A stretch of 6,715 bases of DNA from Promethearchaeota archaeon (lineage in GTDB: Archaea; Asgardarchaeota; Lokiarchaeia; Sigynarchaeales; SOKP01): NCBI GenBank assembly GCA_019057975.1, contig JAHLWJ010000246.1, positions 1 through 6,715 on the forward strand, read 5' to 3'. Positions 1-5,178 of this stretch are shown one piece after another. The notes under the pieces were generated by a model, which searched no databases, had not been told where the DNA came from, and worked only from the letters and a program-made list of their open reading frames with translations. The position numbers were made by a program, and so were the translations under genes. Each line of letters starts with the position of its first letter. Position 1 is the stretch's first letter.

Positions 1-1212
1 GGTGATGTCCCACCTGCAATTGATGGAATGTTTGGTATGATTCTTAAAATTTATCGAGATTATTTAATAACAAGAGATCTCGATTTTCTAAAAAGTTCAT
101 GGAGCTACATTCAAAAATTAATGGAGTATATCTTAAAAGAATATTACGTTGATTCTGAAGGAACAATAACTCGTGCACAACCTAACACTTATGATTGCTC
201 TATCTACGGTTTCAATACTTTTGTAGGATCACTTAATCTTACTGCGCTACTTGCCTGCGAGAAAATCGCTTTAGAGTTAAATCTTATTGATTGGGCAGCT
301 AGGTGTAAGAAATTATATATCTTTAGTCGAGAAACTATAGATAAGGAGTGTTGGAACGGTGAATTTTACATCCAAAAGTACGACGAAAACAAGATAAAAG
401 AGTTTCAATATGGCATTGGATGTTTCTCAGATCAATTACTTGGGCAATGGTGGGCTTTTCATTTAGGTCTCGGATTCATCTTCCCTTCTGATCGCGTTAA
501 GATAGCAATAAAAGCTATAATAAAATACAATTTTAAGGAGTCTCTCGAAGGTTTTAAACAAATGCCTAGAATATTTGCTTCGTCTACGGAATCAGGTTTA
601 TTAACTTGTTCTTGGCCAAATGGAGGAAGACCTAAAGTTCCAACGCTTTACACGGACGAAGTTTGGACAGGGATTGAATATGAAATTGCTGCGCTCTGTT
701 TTTACATCGGAGAAATTGAGTCGGGATTGAAAATAATAAAAGCAGTTAGGGAGAGATACGACGGAACTCATAGGAATCCTTGGAACGAGGTAGAATGCGG
801 TGATCACTACGTAAGGGCTATGTCATCTTGGACTTTACTCCATGCATTAACAGGAATATCGTATTCTTCAAAGTTAAATCAATTATCTATCTCTCCTAAA
901 ATAAATCAGCTAGATTTTCAATCGTTTTTTATTACTAAATCAGCTTGGGGTAAAATATCTCAAAAAATTACTCAAAAGATGTTTACTTTCTCCATAACAA
1001 TCTCTTACGGAACATTGGGATTGAGTTCGATAGCGATTGATTTAAAAGACAAGTTTAAAGAGGTAAAAATTGGCAAATCCATGGTCATTTCTGAAGGAAA
1101 ATACCAAGATGTAAGTGTAACGCAAATTTTCAATGGTTCGATCATCGAAATTTCATTTGATGAATCTTTGAACCTGAATGAAGGACACATCCTTCTTTTA
1201 GAATTTGATTAA
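1..1212 (+). CDS. GH116 family glycoside hydrolase (GBA2/beta-glucosidase-like), C-terminal part
   Basis: The frame is open from base 1, so the gene begins off the left edge; the ATG at 28 is internal. About 403 residues are visible. GH116 enzymes are retaining glycosidases cleaving beta-glucosides, beta-xylosides or glucosylceramide. Counting from the Met at base 28, family marks are: a YRDYLITRDLDFL segment like the (alpha/alpha)6 barrel of GBA2; NTYD near 53-56; CFSDQLLGQWW at 132-142, whose Asp135 matches the general acid/base of the family; DEVWTGIEYEIAAL at 210-223; and NPWNEVECGDHYVRAMSSW at 250-268, where Glu254 and Arg263 have the nine-residue spacing of the sugar-binding Glu/Arg pair known in TxGH116. 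The catalytic Glu nucleophile should lie upstream of the window. The last 110 or so residues look like a beta-rich C-terminal region. No signal peptide can be judged. Substrate is unknown; the family call is firm. Confidence 0.87.
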   Translation, partial: GDVPPAIDGMFGMILKIYRDYLITRDLDFLKSSWSYIQKLMEYILKEYYVDSEGTITRAQPNTYDCSIYGFNTFVGSLNLTALLACEKIALELNLIDWAARCKKLYIFSRETIDKECWNGEFYIQKYDENKIKEFQYGIGCFSDQLLGQWWAFHLGLGFIFPSDRVKIAIKAIIKYNFKESLEGFKQMPRIFASSTESGLLTCSWPNGGRPKVPTLYTDEVWTGIEYEIAALCFYIGEIESGLKIIKAVRERYDGTHRNPWNEVECGDHYVRAMSSWTLLHALTGISYSSKLNQLSISPKINQLDFQSFFITKSAWGKISQKITQKMFTFSITISYGTLGLSSIAIDLKDKFKEVKIGKSMVISEGKYQDVSVTQIFNGSIIEISFDESLNLNEGHILLLEFD

Positions 1213-1255
1213 TTCAAAAAAAAATATAGTAAATAAATTTTTTCCCAAATTCATG
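1213..1255. terminator. Convergent gene ends with T-runs on both strands
   Basis: Between the plus-strand glycosidase stop and the minus-strand zinc-ribbon stop lie only 43 bases. Six T at 1238-1243 on the plus strand would serve the glycosidase. Nine A at 1216-1224, read as nine T on the minus strand, would serve the zinc-ribbon gene. Archaeal transcription commonly ends at such U-tracts without a hairpin, and I see no stem-loop here. Use as terminators is inference. Confidence 0.45.
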
Positions 1256-1834
1256 TTACTCTATCTTTTGGCCACAAGTTGCACAGAATTTAGCTTCTAT
1301 TGGTAACTCAGTTCCGCAATTCTGACACTTCTTATTCTCTTGAACATCCTGCACATCCGGAGTTTTCTCCGCTATATTCGAACCACAATGAGGACAAAAT
1401 TTAGCATCTTGATCTATTTTATCACCACAAAAAGGACAATTCGCTTTCACAGTGGGTGTTTCACTTTTAGTTACTGACGCTAAAGAGATAGGTTTTGTTG
1501 TAGTTTGAACAGTTCCCACCTGAACCGAAATTGGAAGAGTTATGTTGTGTCCTCTCTTCGTTAATAAATTAGCTGTTAAAGTAAAGACACCATTTTCTTT
1601 AGGTAGTATAGAAAAGAGTCTGTTCCTGCTATTTCGTTTTGCAATCCCCCCATAAAATTCTCTTTTAATTAAAATTTTAACTTCTGGAGGCCCAGTTAAG
1701 CTTACTTTAACCTGTGGCATATAACTATCAGTAAGATTTTGAACAGTGATGTAGAATTCTTTCCGTTTATTTAAACCACAATATAACGCTTCTACATTTC
1801 CTTTTAAACCAAAATGAAAATCTGATTCAGACAT
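1256..1834 (-). CDS. Double zinc-ribbon protein with N-terminal beta-sandwich-like domain
   Basis: This encodes 192 residues in two parts. Residues 1-110 are beta-strand-like, with alternating hydrophobic stretches such as EFYITVQNL, QVKVSLTGPP and GVFTLTANLL, as in Ig-like or CARDB-type sandwiches; this is a fold guess. A Thr/Ser-rich linker (about 110-130) leads to two C-x2-C-x10-C-x2-C zinc ribbons, with ligands C133, C136, C147, C150 and C170, C173, C184, C187. The ribbons are near repeats of each other (both contain AKFC and end in CG), so one probably arose by duplication. There is no signal peptide or membrane segment, so it is probably cytosolic. The ATG at 1834 is chosen because the frame starts cleanly there, 40-50 bases below a TATA-like box; no Shine-Dalgarno is visible. 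It may act as a protein- or nucleic-acid-binding adaptor. Existence is sure, function unknown. Confidence 0.85.
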   Translation of the reverse strand: MSESDFHFGLKGNVEALYCGLNKRKEFYITVQNLTDSYMPQVKVSLTGPPEVKILIKREFYGGIAKRNSRNRLFSILPKENGVFTLTANLLTKRGHNITLPISVQVGTVQTTTKPISLASVTKSETPTVKANCPFCGDKIDQDAKFCPHCGSNIAEKTPDVQDVQENKKCQNCGTELPIEAKFCATCGQKIE

Positions 1835-1876
1835 AATTATTCTCGTTATTCTTTTTCTTCTTTAAGGTAATTTGAA

Positions 1877-1885
1877 TATATATTT
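1877..1885 (-). promoter_or_regulatory. Possible TATA box of the zinc-ribbon gene
   Basis: On the minus strand the sequence reads AAATATATA about 43 bases before the ATG. A start site about 25 bases downstream would leave a leader of roughly 20 bases containing AATAACGAGAATAAT and no Shine-Dalgarno. The surrounding 1835-2009 gap is very AT-rich and holds no credible ORF, so a chance TATA match is quite possible. Confidence 0.35.
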
Positions 1886-1992
1886 TTTTACATTATTTTA
1901 AAAATTAAAGGAATCGTACGGAATTTAATATATAATATAAAATTAGGTTAAGCAAATATTTAACATTTGGAGACCAATTTTTCGTAAGAAAT

Positions 1993-2001
1993 AAAAAAAA
2001 A
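1993..2001 (-). terminator. T9 run ending the methyltransferase cassette
   Basis: Nine A on the plus strand give nine T on the minus strand, starting eight bases after the methyltransferase stop codon. It fits an archaeal U-tract terminator. No stem-loop precedes it. Confidence 0.5.
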
Positions 2002-2009
2002 TATTAGTT

Positions 2010-3164
2010 TTATTTACGGTAAGACCCATAGGCTTTGCATGTATCGCACATTGCTTTAAGATTTTCTAATTTTGCATCGTCTGGAATTTCGGAACCAACG
2101 ATTAAACCTCCACCGTCAGCACACTTATCAATAATTTCCTTGACTTGTTTTTCAATCATGTATGGGGTACCAACTGTGAATAGTGATGGTTTTAGATTGC
2201 CTTCGATACATAAATGGCCCCCCAGTATTTCTTTTGCTTTGAAAATGTCGGTTCTCTCGTCCATATGCAGATAAATCTTACCTTTAGGTAATTCAAGTAA
2301 ATAATGCAACCGATCGGTCCAATTAGTATCCATGTGCATCTGAACGATATATCCTTTCTTAACGTAAGTACTCACTGTTTTTTTGAAATAAGGCCAAAAT
2401 AATTCTTCAAAATGTTTAATGGATATAAAGTCAGAACTTGCTCTTACGGCTCCAACTAAAAGTGTCTTTCCTTGGCTTTGAGTAATCCCATATTCCCCCA
2501 TACGAATAAAATCATCAGTATATTTATCACTAATTTCTATAATTTTGTCTTTGTATCGATAGATATCTTTCATAAAATTGGTAGAACCCCTGAATGTAGA
2601 AAGGATATCAAATATTGTTGCCCCTGCTCCATCGTTGAAGGTTGGTACTTTGAAGTGTTCCCACCATTTAATTGTATTCTCTACCACTTTAGGAGCAATC
2701 TTATTTAATTTCATCATATCTCCCATTTTCGCACTGTTAAAGTTTGCCAGCCAGAAAAAACCATCCTCAAGAATTTTATCGTAATCCTCTGCCTTAAGGA
2801 ATGGATCGGTCAAACTTCTTTCAGATAATTGAGGAGGAGAATTAACGGGTAATTGTCGCCCCGGTAATTTCCAATCTAAATAATATACTGAGAACATATC
2901 TGGAAAAGGATTTACGTATTGCATATACATACCCCCCCCGGCCATTGCAATATCAAAACCACCCATTTTGTGGTATATCCACTCCATCGCTTCTTGGGCT
3001 TTATCGGGATTTTCAATCATATCTTGGGCGGTTACATGATCAAGATATTTAGTCTGAACGAAGTCAATCAAGGGCCAAACAGGAACTCTATCGGCTTCTT
3101 TTAGTTCCATTGCTGTTAGCATTCTTTCAACGCTTGTCATTGCCTCTTCTTTTATTGCTTCCAA
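2010..3164 (-). CDS. Uroporphyrinogen-decarboxylase-fold corrinoid methyltransferase (MtaA/MtbA-related)
   Basis: It likely moves a methyl group between a substrate or carrier and the corrinoid protein encoded just upstream. The opening MTSVERMLTAMELKEADRVPV is typical of the URO-D/MtaA family, and length (376-388 residues) fits. Numbering from the GTG at 3176, His281-x-Asp283 sits where MtaA/MtbA have the zinc motif His-x-Cys, and Ser362-Glu363 in VGSEIPD sits where they have the second Cys (GCGIP). Both cysteines are thus replaced, so a plain CoM methylase is doubtful; a substrate demethylating member, as in O-demethylases, is an alternative. Start: the GTG at 3176 lies inside the AGGAGG itself. 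The TTG at 3164 has AGGAGG 11 bases upstream and follows the corrinoid TGA by one base; the ATG at 3140 best fits family N-termini. I list the TTG; all three are possible. An eight-G coding run (2932-2939) encodes Gly80-82. Confidence 0.85.
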   Translation of the reverse strand: MEAIKEEAMTSVERMLTAMELKEADRVPVWPLIDFVQTKYLDHVTAQDMIENPDKAQEAMEWIYHKMGGFDIAMAGGGMYMQYVNPFPDMFSVYYLDWKLPGRQLPVNSPPQLSERSLTDPFLKAEDYDKILEDGFFWLANFNSAKMGDMMKLNKIAPKVVENTIKWWEHFKVPTFNDGAGATIFDILSTFRGSTNFMKDIYRYKDKIIEISDKYTDDFIRMGEYGITQSQGKTLLVGAVRASSDFISIKHFEELFWPYFKKTVSTYVKKGYIVQMHMDTNWTDRLHYLLELPKGKIYLHMDERTDIFKAKEILGGHLCIEGNLKPSLFTVGTPYMIEKQVKEIIDKCADGGGLIVGSEIPDDAKLENLKAMCDTCKAYGSYRK

Positions 3165-3165
3165 T

Positions 3166-3810
3166 TCAAGCAGCACCTCCTAACCATTTTTTTACGATAT
3201 TTACTCCTTCAAAGGCATTATCGGTAAAAGCATCAGCCCCTGCTTCCTTCATCCACAGTTCATCCACTGGAAGACCGCCTATTATTATCTTTACATTTTC
3301 TCTCAGGCCAGCAGCTTTCAAAGCTTCAGTTGTTGCATTCATTGATTCAAGTGCGACTGTTAAAAGTCCAGAATATGCAACAATTTTAGCTCCAGTTTCC
3401 TTTACCTTTTCGACGAATTTTTCAGGAGGAATATCTACCCCCAAATCAACAGCATTATAGCCCGCGGACTTTAATAATGTAATAAAAATGTTTTTACCTA
3501 TGTCATGAACATCCCCTTGAACAGTTCCTACAACAATTGATTCTACGCTACTTTCATCAATATTCGCATTTTTCATGTGGGGTTCAAGAATGTTAGCAGC
3601 TTGAGTAAAAATTTCACCTGCCATTACGAGTTCTGTTAAGAAATACTCTTTTTTATTAAATTTTTCCCCAACGACCTCTACTCCTTCTCGCAAAATCCCG
3701 ATAATATCTTTAGGTTCAATCCCATCGTTTATTAACTGTTCGACTAGTTTATATGCACTATCCTCATCTAAATCCGTTACTGCTTTAACTAAATCTTCTT
3801 TATTTCCCAT
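3166..3810 (-). CDS. Corrinoid (B12-binding) methyl-carrier protein, MtaC/MtbC/MttC-like
   Basis: This 214-residue protein carries a methyl group on the cobalt of a bound corrinoid and works with the methyltransferase encoded next. Residues 1-85 form the helical B12-binding-2 cap (YKLVEQLINDGIEP, then GEKFNKKEYFLTELVMAGEI). Residues 90-214 form the Rossmann-like cobalamin domain. The base-off/His-on motif DxHDxG is intact as Asp100-Val-His102-Asp103-Ile-Gly105, with His102 as lower cobalt ligand; SGL at 147-149 and GG at 178-179 complete the binding pattern. Length is normal for the family. The ATG at 3810 is set by AGGAGG ten bases upstream and starts three bases after the stop of the 49-codon ORF. 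The substrate cannot be read from the sequence, since MtaC, MtbC, MtmC and MttC look alike. No reductive activase or second methyltransferase is in view. Confidence 0.93.
   Translation of the reverse strand: MGNKEDLVKAVTDLDEDSAYKLVEQLINDGIEPKDIIGILREGVEVVGEKFNKKEYFLTELVMAGEIFTQAANILEPHMKNANIDESSVESIVVGTVQGDVHDIGKNIFITLLKSAGYNAVDLGVDIPPEKFVEKVKETGAKIVAYSGLLTVALESMNATTEALKAAGLRENVKIIIGGLPVDELWMKEAGADAFTDNAFEGVNIVKKWLGGAA
3176..3181 (-). promoter_or_regulatory. Shine-Dalgarno AGGAGG inside the corrinoid gene end
   Basis: The minus strand reads AGGAGG within the last codons of the corrinoid gene, 11 bases before the TTG at 3164. It argues for translational coupling of the two genes and against the GTG at 3174-3176, which overlaps it. 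The ATG at 3140 would have only a weak GAGG two bases away. Confidence 0.5.
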
Positions 3811-3813
3811 GAA

Positions 3814-3963
3814 TCACTTCCCTCCTAACTTTTTTTTCATGAAACCCGTTATCAAACGGCGCATTGAAAAAGTTTTATTTTTATCCCCCCAAAGAATATG
3901 GCCTATAGCTTTATTTATTTCTTCTTGGTCAGAATAATCTGGTTTTTTTTTAAATTCTTCCAT
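3814..3963 (-). CDS. Small 49-residue protein at the head of the corrinoid cassette
   Basis: The ORF runs from ATG at 3963 to TGA at 3814. The product begins MEEFKKKPDYSDQEEINKAI, has a middle HILWGDKN and ends FMKKKLGGK. Three things support it as real: AGAGGT seven bases before the ATG, a perfect TTTATATA box about 50 bases upstream, and a three-base gap to the corrinoid gene. The N-terminal half is charged and acidic/Lys-rich; the C-terminal half is basic and could form an amphipathic helix (MRRLITGFMKKKL). There is no Cys pair, signal peptide or clear membrane helix. I do not recognise a family. It may be a helper of the methyl-transfer pair or a leader peptide coupling translation. As it is the first gene of the unit, a role tied to the cassette is the simplest inference. 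Confidence 0.62.
   Translation of the reverse strand: MEEFKKKPDYSDQEEINKAIGHILWGDKNKTFSMRRLITGFMKKKLGGK
3821..3826 (-). promoter_or_regulatory. Strong Shine-Dalgarno (AGGAGG) of the corrinoid gene
   Basis: The minus strand reads AGGAGG ten bases before the ATG at 3810. It lies inside the last codons of the upstream 49-codon ORF, so translating that ORF would pass ribosomes over it, which suggests coupling. Confidence 0.7.
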
Positions 3964-3970
3964 TTTTAAT

Positions 3971-3976
3971 ACCTCT
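3971..3976 (-). promoter_or_regulatory. Shine-Dalgarno (AGAGGT) of the 49-codon ORF
   Basis: The minus strand reads AGAGGT seven bases before the ATG at 3963. The motif and spacing fit an archaeal ribosome binding site and are main support for the small ORF being translated. Confidence 0.5.
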
Positions 3977-4012
3977 AATTTTCTAATTAATGATTTTAAT
4001 TCGTTTTTGATC

Positions 4013-4020
4013 TATATAAA
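4013..4020 (-). promoter_or_regulatory. TATA box of the methyl-transfer cassette
   Basis: The minus strand reads TTTATATA, preceded by TTAAAG in the BRE position. It lies about 50 bases before the small ORF start, so transcription would begin near 3992 with a leader of roughly 28 bases that includes the Shine-Dalgarno. This is the best archaeal promoter in the window. It sits just after the membrane protein gene, so the cassette has its own promoter. Confidence 0.6.
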
Positions 4021-4054
4021 CTTTAAATTTTTTAATTTTTTTTTTCTCTATATT

Positions 4055-4279
4055 CTAAGATTTCTCGTTTTTCTTTCCCACTATTTTGATATACATTAAT
4101 ACTCCCATAAATCCTCCCATAAATCCACTAATTAAACCACTAATAGCATGATTTATTCCATTTATTAAATTATCTGCTGGAAATGGTATTACGAAAAAGT
4201 TCATGAGAAAGCTCATTATAACTCCCAAAACTGCTCCAATTATTCCAGCTTTTAGCGATTCCTTGACATTATTATTCAT
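4055..4279 (-). CDS. Small two-helix membrane protein, glycine-rich
   Basis: This is a 74-residue protein with two predicted membrane helices. A short polar N-terminus (MNNNVKESLK) precedes helix 1 (about 11-32, AGIIGAVLGVIMSFLMNFFV). A turn with Pro and polar residues (about 33-44) precedes helix 2 (about 45-66), and the C-terminus is basic (KKNEKS). Helix 2 is packed with small residues spaced for helix-helix contact (SGLISGFMGGFMG), suggesting oligomers. Charges place both termini on the cytoplasmic side by the positive-inside rule. No catalytic motif is visible, and I do not recognise the family. The ATG at 4279 lacks a Shine-Dalgarno. It is separated from the cassette downstream by 91 bases containing a promoter, so a functional link is not indicated. 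It is shorter than a normal transporter and could be a small integral subunit or holin-like protein, which is speculation. Confidence 0.75.
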   Translation of the reverse strand: MNNNVKESLKAGIIGAVLGVIMSFLMNFFVIPFPADNLINGINHAISGLISGFMGGFMGVLMYIKIVGKKNEKS

Positions 4280-4310
4280 AATATTATTCTCATTATTTTT
4301 AATCTGTTTT

Positions 4311-4351
4311 TATTTATAATATTATTTTTATTCGTTCTTGAAACATATAAA
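4311..4351 (-). promoter_or_regulatory. Possible promoter of the small membrane protein gene
   Basis: Two TATA-like boxes lie here on the minus strand: ATTATAAATA at 4311-4320, which would give a leader of about 11 bases, and TTTATATG at 4344-4351, which would give about 44. The second matches the box proposed for the GTPase gene. The wider 4280-4462 gap also has a short inverted repeat and no credible ORF. Which box is used cannot be told from sequence. Confidence 0.3.
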
Positions 4352-4405
4352 TGTTAAAGAAAATAAAATTTAGAGGTTATAAGTAACGCTCTCGAATTAA
4401 TTATT

Positions 4406-4419
4406 AGTAGGAGCCTACT
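4406..4419. repeat. Short perfect inverted repeat AGTAGG-AG-CCTACT
   Basis: Six-base arms flank a two-base spacer, followed on the plus strand by five T. As RNA it would fold as a five-base stem with a four-base loop. It lies about 45 bases past the coiled-coil gene stop, where it could be a protein-binding palindrome or a transcript end. The T-run is on the wrong strand for the minus-strand genes, so a terminator role for them is doubtful. Confidence 0.35.
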
Positions 4420-4462
4420 TTTTCGTAAAGAAATAGAAGTTTCTTAAAAGTTTTAAATGGTT

Positions 4463-5038
4463 TTAACTCAAGATTTTCTGTTTGAAGACATCGATTGTAT
4501 CCGAAATTTCATTTAACCGCACAGAAAATTCTTTTGGCTTTAATTTTTTTAACTTTTCAAAATCACGGATGATTTCTTTGAATTCGCTAATCCAAATTTT
4601 CATAAGTATCTCGTTTTCTTTTCCTTCGACTTGCTTCCTGATGATGGTACTAATTGATGAATTGACTTTATCCATAAACTTCTTTTCATTTATAGTATAA
4701 GAGATTTTTAAAACATCTTGTTGGGATTTAAGGTTTTCAATGTCTTCTTTCATCGATGATTTGTGTTGTAATAATTCTTCATTAAACTTGTTTATCATAT
4801 CCATGATGATTTCTTCTTGAGTTCTAATGGTTTGTTCAATTCGTTCTTGGCTAGAAAAAATATCACTCCTGATAGATGTCATCTCTTGTTTTACGAACTT
4901 CATTTCAGCTTCTAATTTGGAAACTTGCTCTGTTAGATTTTGAATCGCTTTAGTGTTTGATTTAACCGAATCTATCTTGGAAAGAGTCTTCTCATATTGA
5001 TCTGCTAAATTGTGTAGGCTTTTTGGGATGTTTTTCAT
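4463..5038 (-). CDS. Coiled-coil protein downstream of the small GTPase; true start probably upstream of 5038
   Basis: From the first in-frame ATG (5038) there are 191 residues, almost all helical. Heptad-like hydrophobic spacing runs from about residue 8 to 125 (NLTEQVSKLEAEMKFVKQEM, ERIEQTIRTQEEIIMDMI). A C-terminal helical region at about 128-190 (IWISEFKEIIRDFEKLKKL, then RLNEISDTIDVF) follows. There is no Cys, signal peptide or membrane helix. The reading frame continues upstream for 33 more codons to a TGA at 5138-5140, and those codons (ITPKDFQHLIEQVDKLEQDF) extend the coiled coil, so the ATG at 5038 is probably internal. No ATG, GTG or TTG occurs in that stretch. The gene lies 30-40 bases after the GTPase stop, so the two are probably one transcription unit. 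A GTPase partner or a scaffold is a reasonable guess. I do not recognise a family. Confidence 0.75.
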   Translation of the reverse strand: MKNIPKSLHNLADQYEKTLSKIDSVKSNTKAIQNLTEQVSKLEAEMKFVKQEMTSIRSDIFSSQERIEQTIRTQEEIIMDMINKFNEELLQHKSSMKEDIENLKSQQDVLKISYTINEKKFMDKVNSSISTIIRKQVEGKENEILMKIWISEFKEIIRDFEKLKKLKPKEFSVRLNEISDTIDVFKQKILS

Positions 5039-5148
5039 AGAATTGAAATCTTGTTCGAGTTTATCAACTTGTTCAATTAAATGTTGAAAATCTTTGGGAG
5101 TAATTTCTTCAATATTTTCTTTCTTAGGAATTATATTTCACCATTCAT
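5039..5148 (-). other. Open N-terminal extension of the coiled-coil gene without a standard start codon
   Basis: Codons 5137 to 5039 are open and read protein-like (IPKKENIEEITPKDF, then HLIEQVDKLEQDFNS), continuing the amphipathic pattern. ATG codons exist just upstream at 5148 and 5144 but are in the two other frames. Adding one A near 5135 would join the first as MNGEIIIPKK; removing one T near 5129 would join the second as MVKYNPKK. Alternatively ATT at 5131 could be the start, with GGTG seven bases upstream. The sequence does not decide. Confidence 0.55.
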
Positions 5149-5178
5149 TAATGTTTTAATATGTTTGCATAATAATTT

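Noticed and set aside
28..30. ATG at 28 as the start of the GH116 gene
   Set aside because: The frame is open from base 1 and the residues before it (GDVPPAIDG) continue the family alignment, so it is internal.
3110..3460. Plus-strand open frame of 116 codons across the methyltransferase/corrinoid junction
   Set aside because: It is antisense to two clear genes with intact family motifs. Its product is a Pro/Ser/Phe-rich string typical of a shadow frame.
4021..4054. Long T-rich stretch as terminator of the membrane protein gene
   Set aside because: The T-runs are on the plus strand; on the coding minus strand they are A-runs, which do not end archaeal transcripts.
4351..4386. Plus-strand 11-codon ORF after a TATA-like CATATAA
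   Set aside because: It is very short, has no Shine-Dalgarno, and the AT-rich box is better read as part of the minus-strand promoter region.
4632..4660. Repeated TGATGA resembling C boxes of an archaeal C/D sRNA
   Set aside because: It lies in the coiled-coil coding region without properly placed CTGA D boxes and follows from Ile/Ser/Thr codons.
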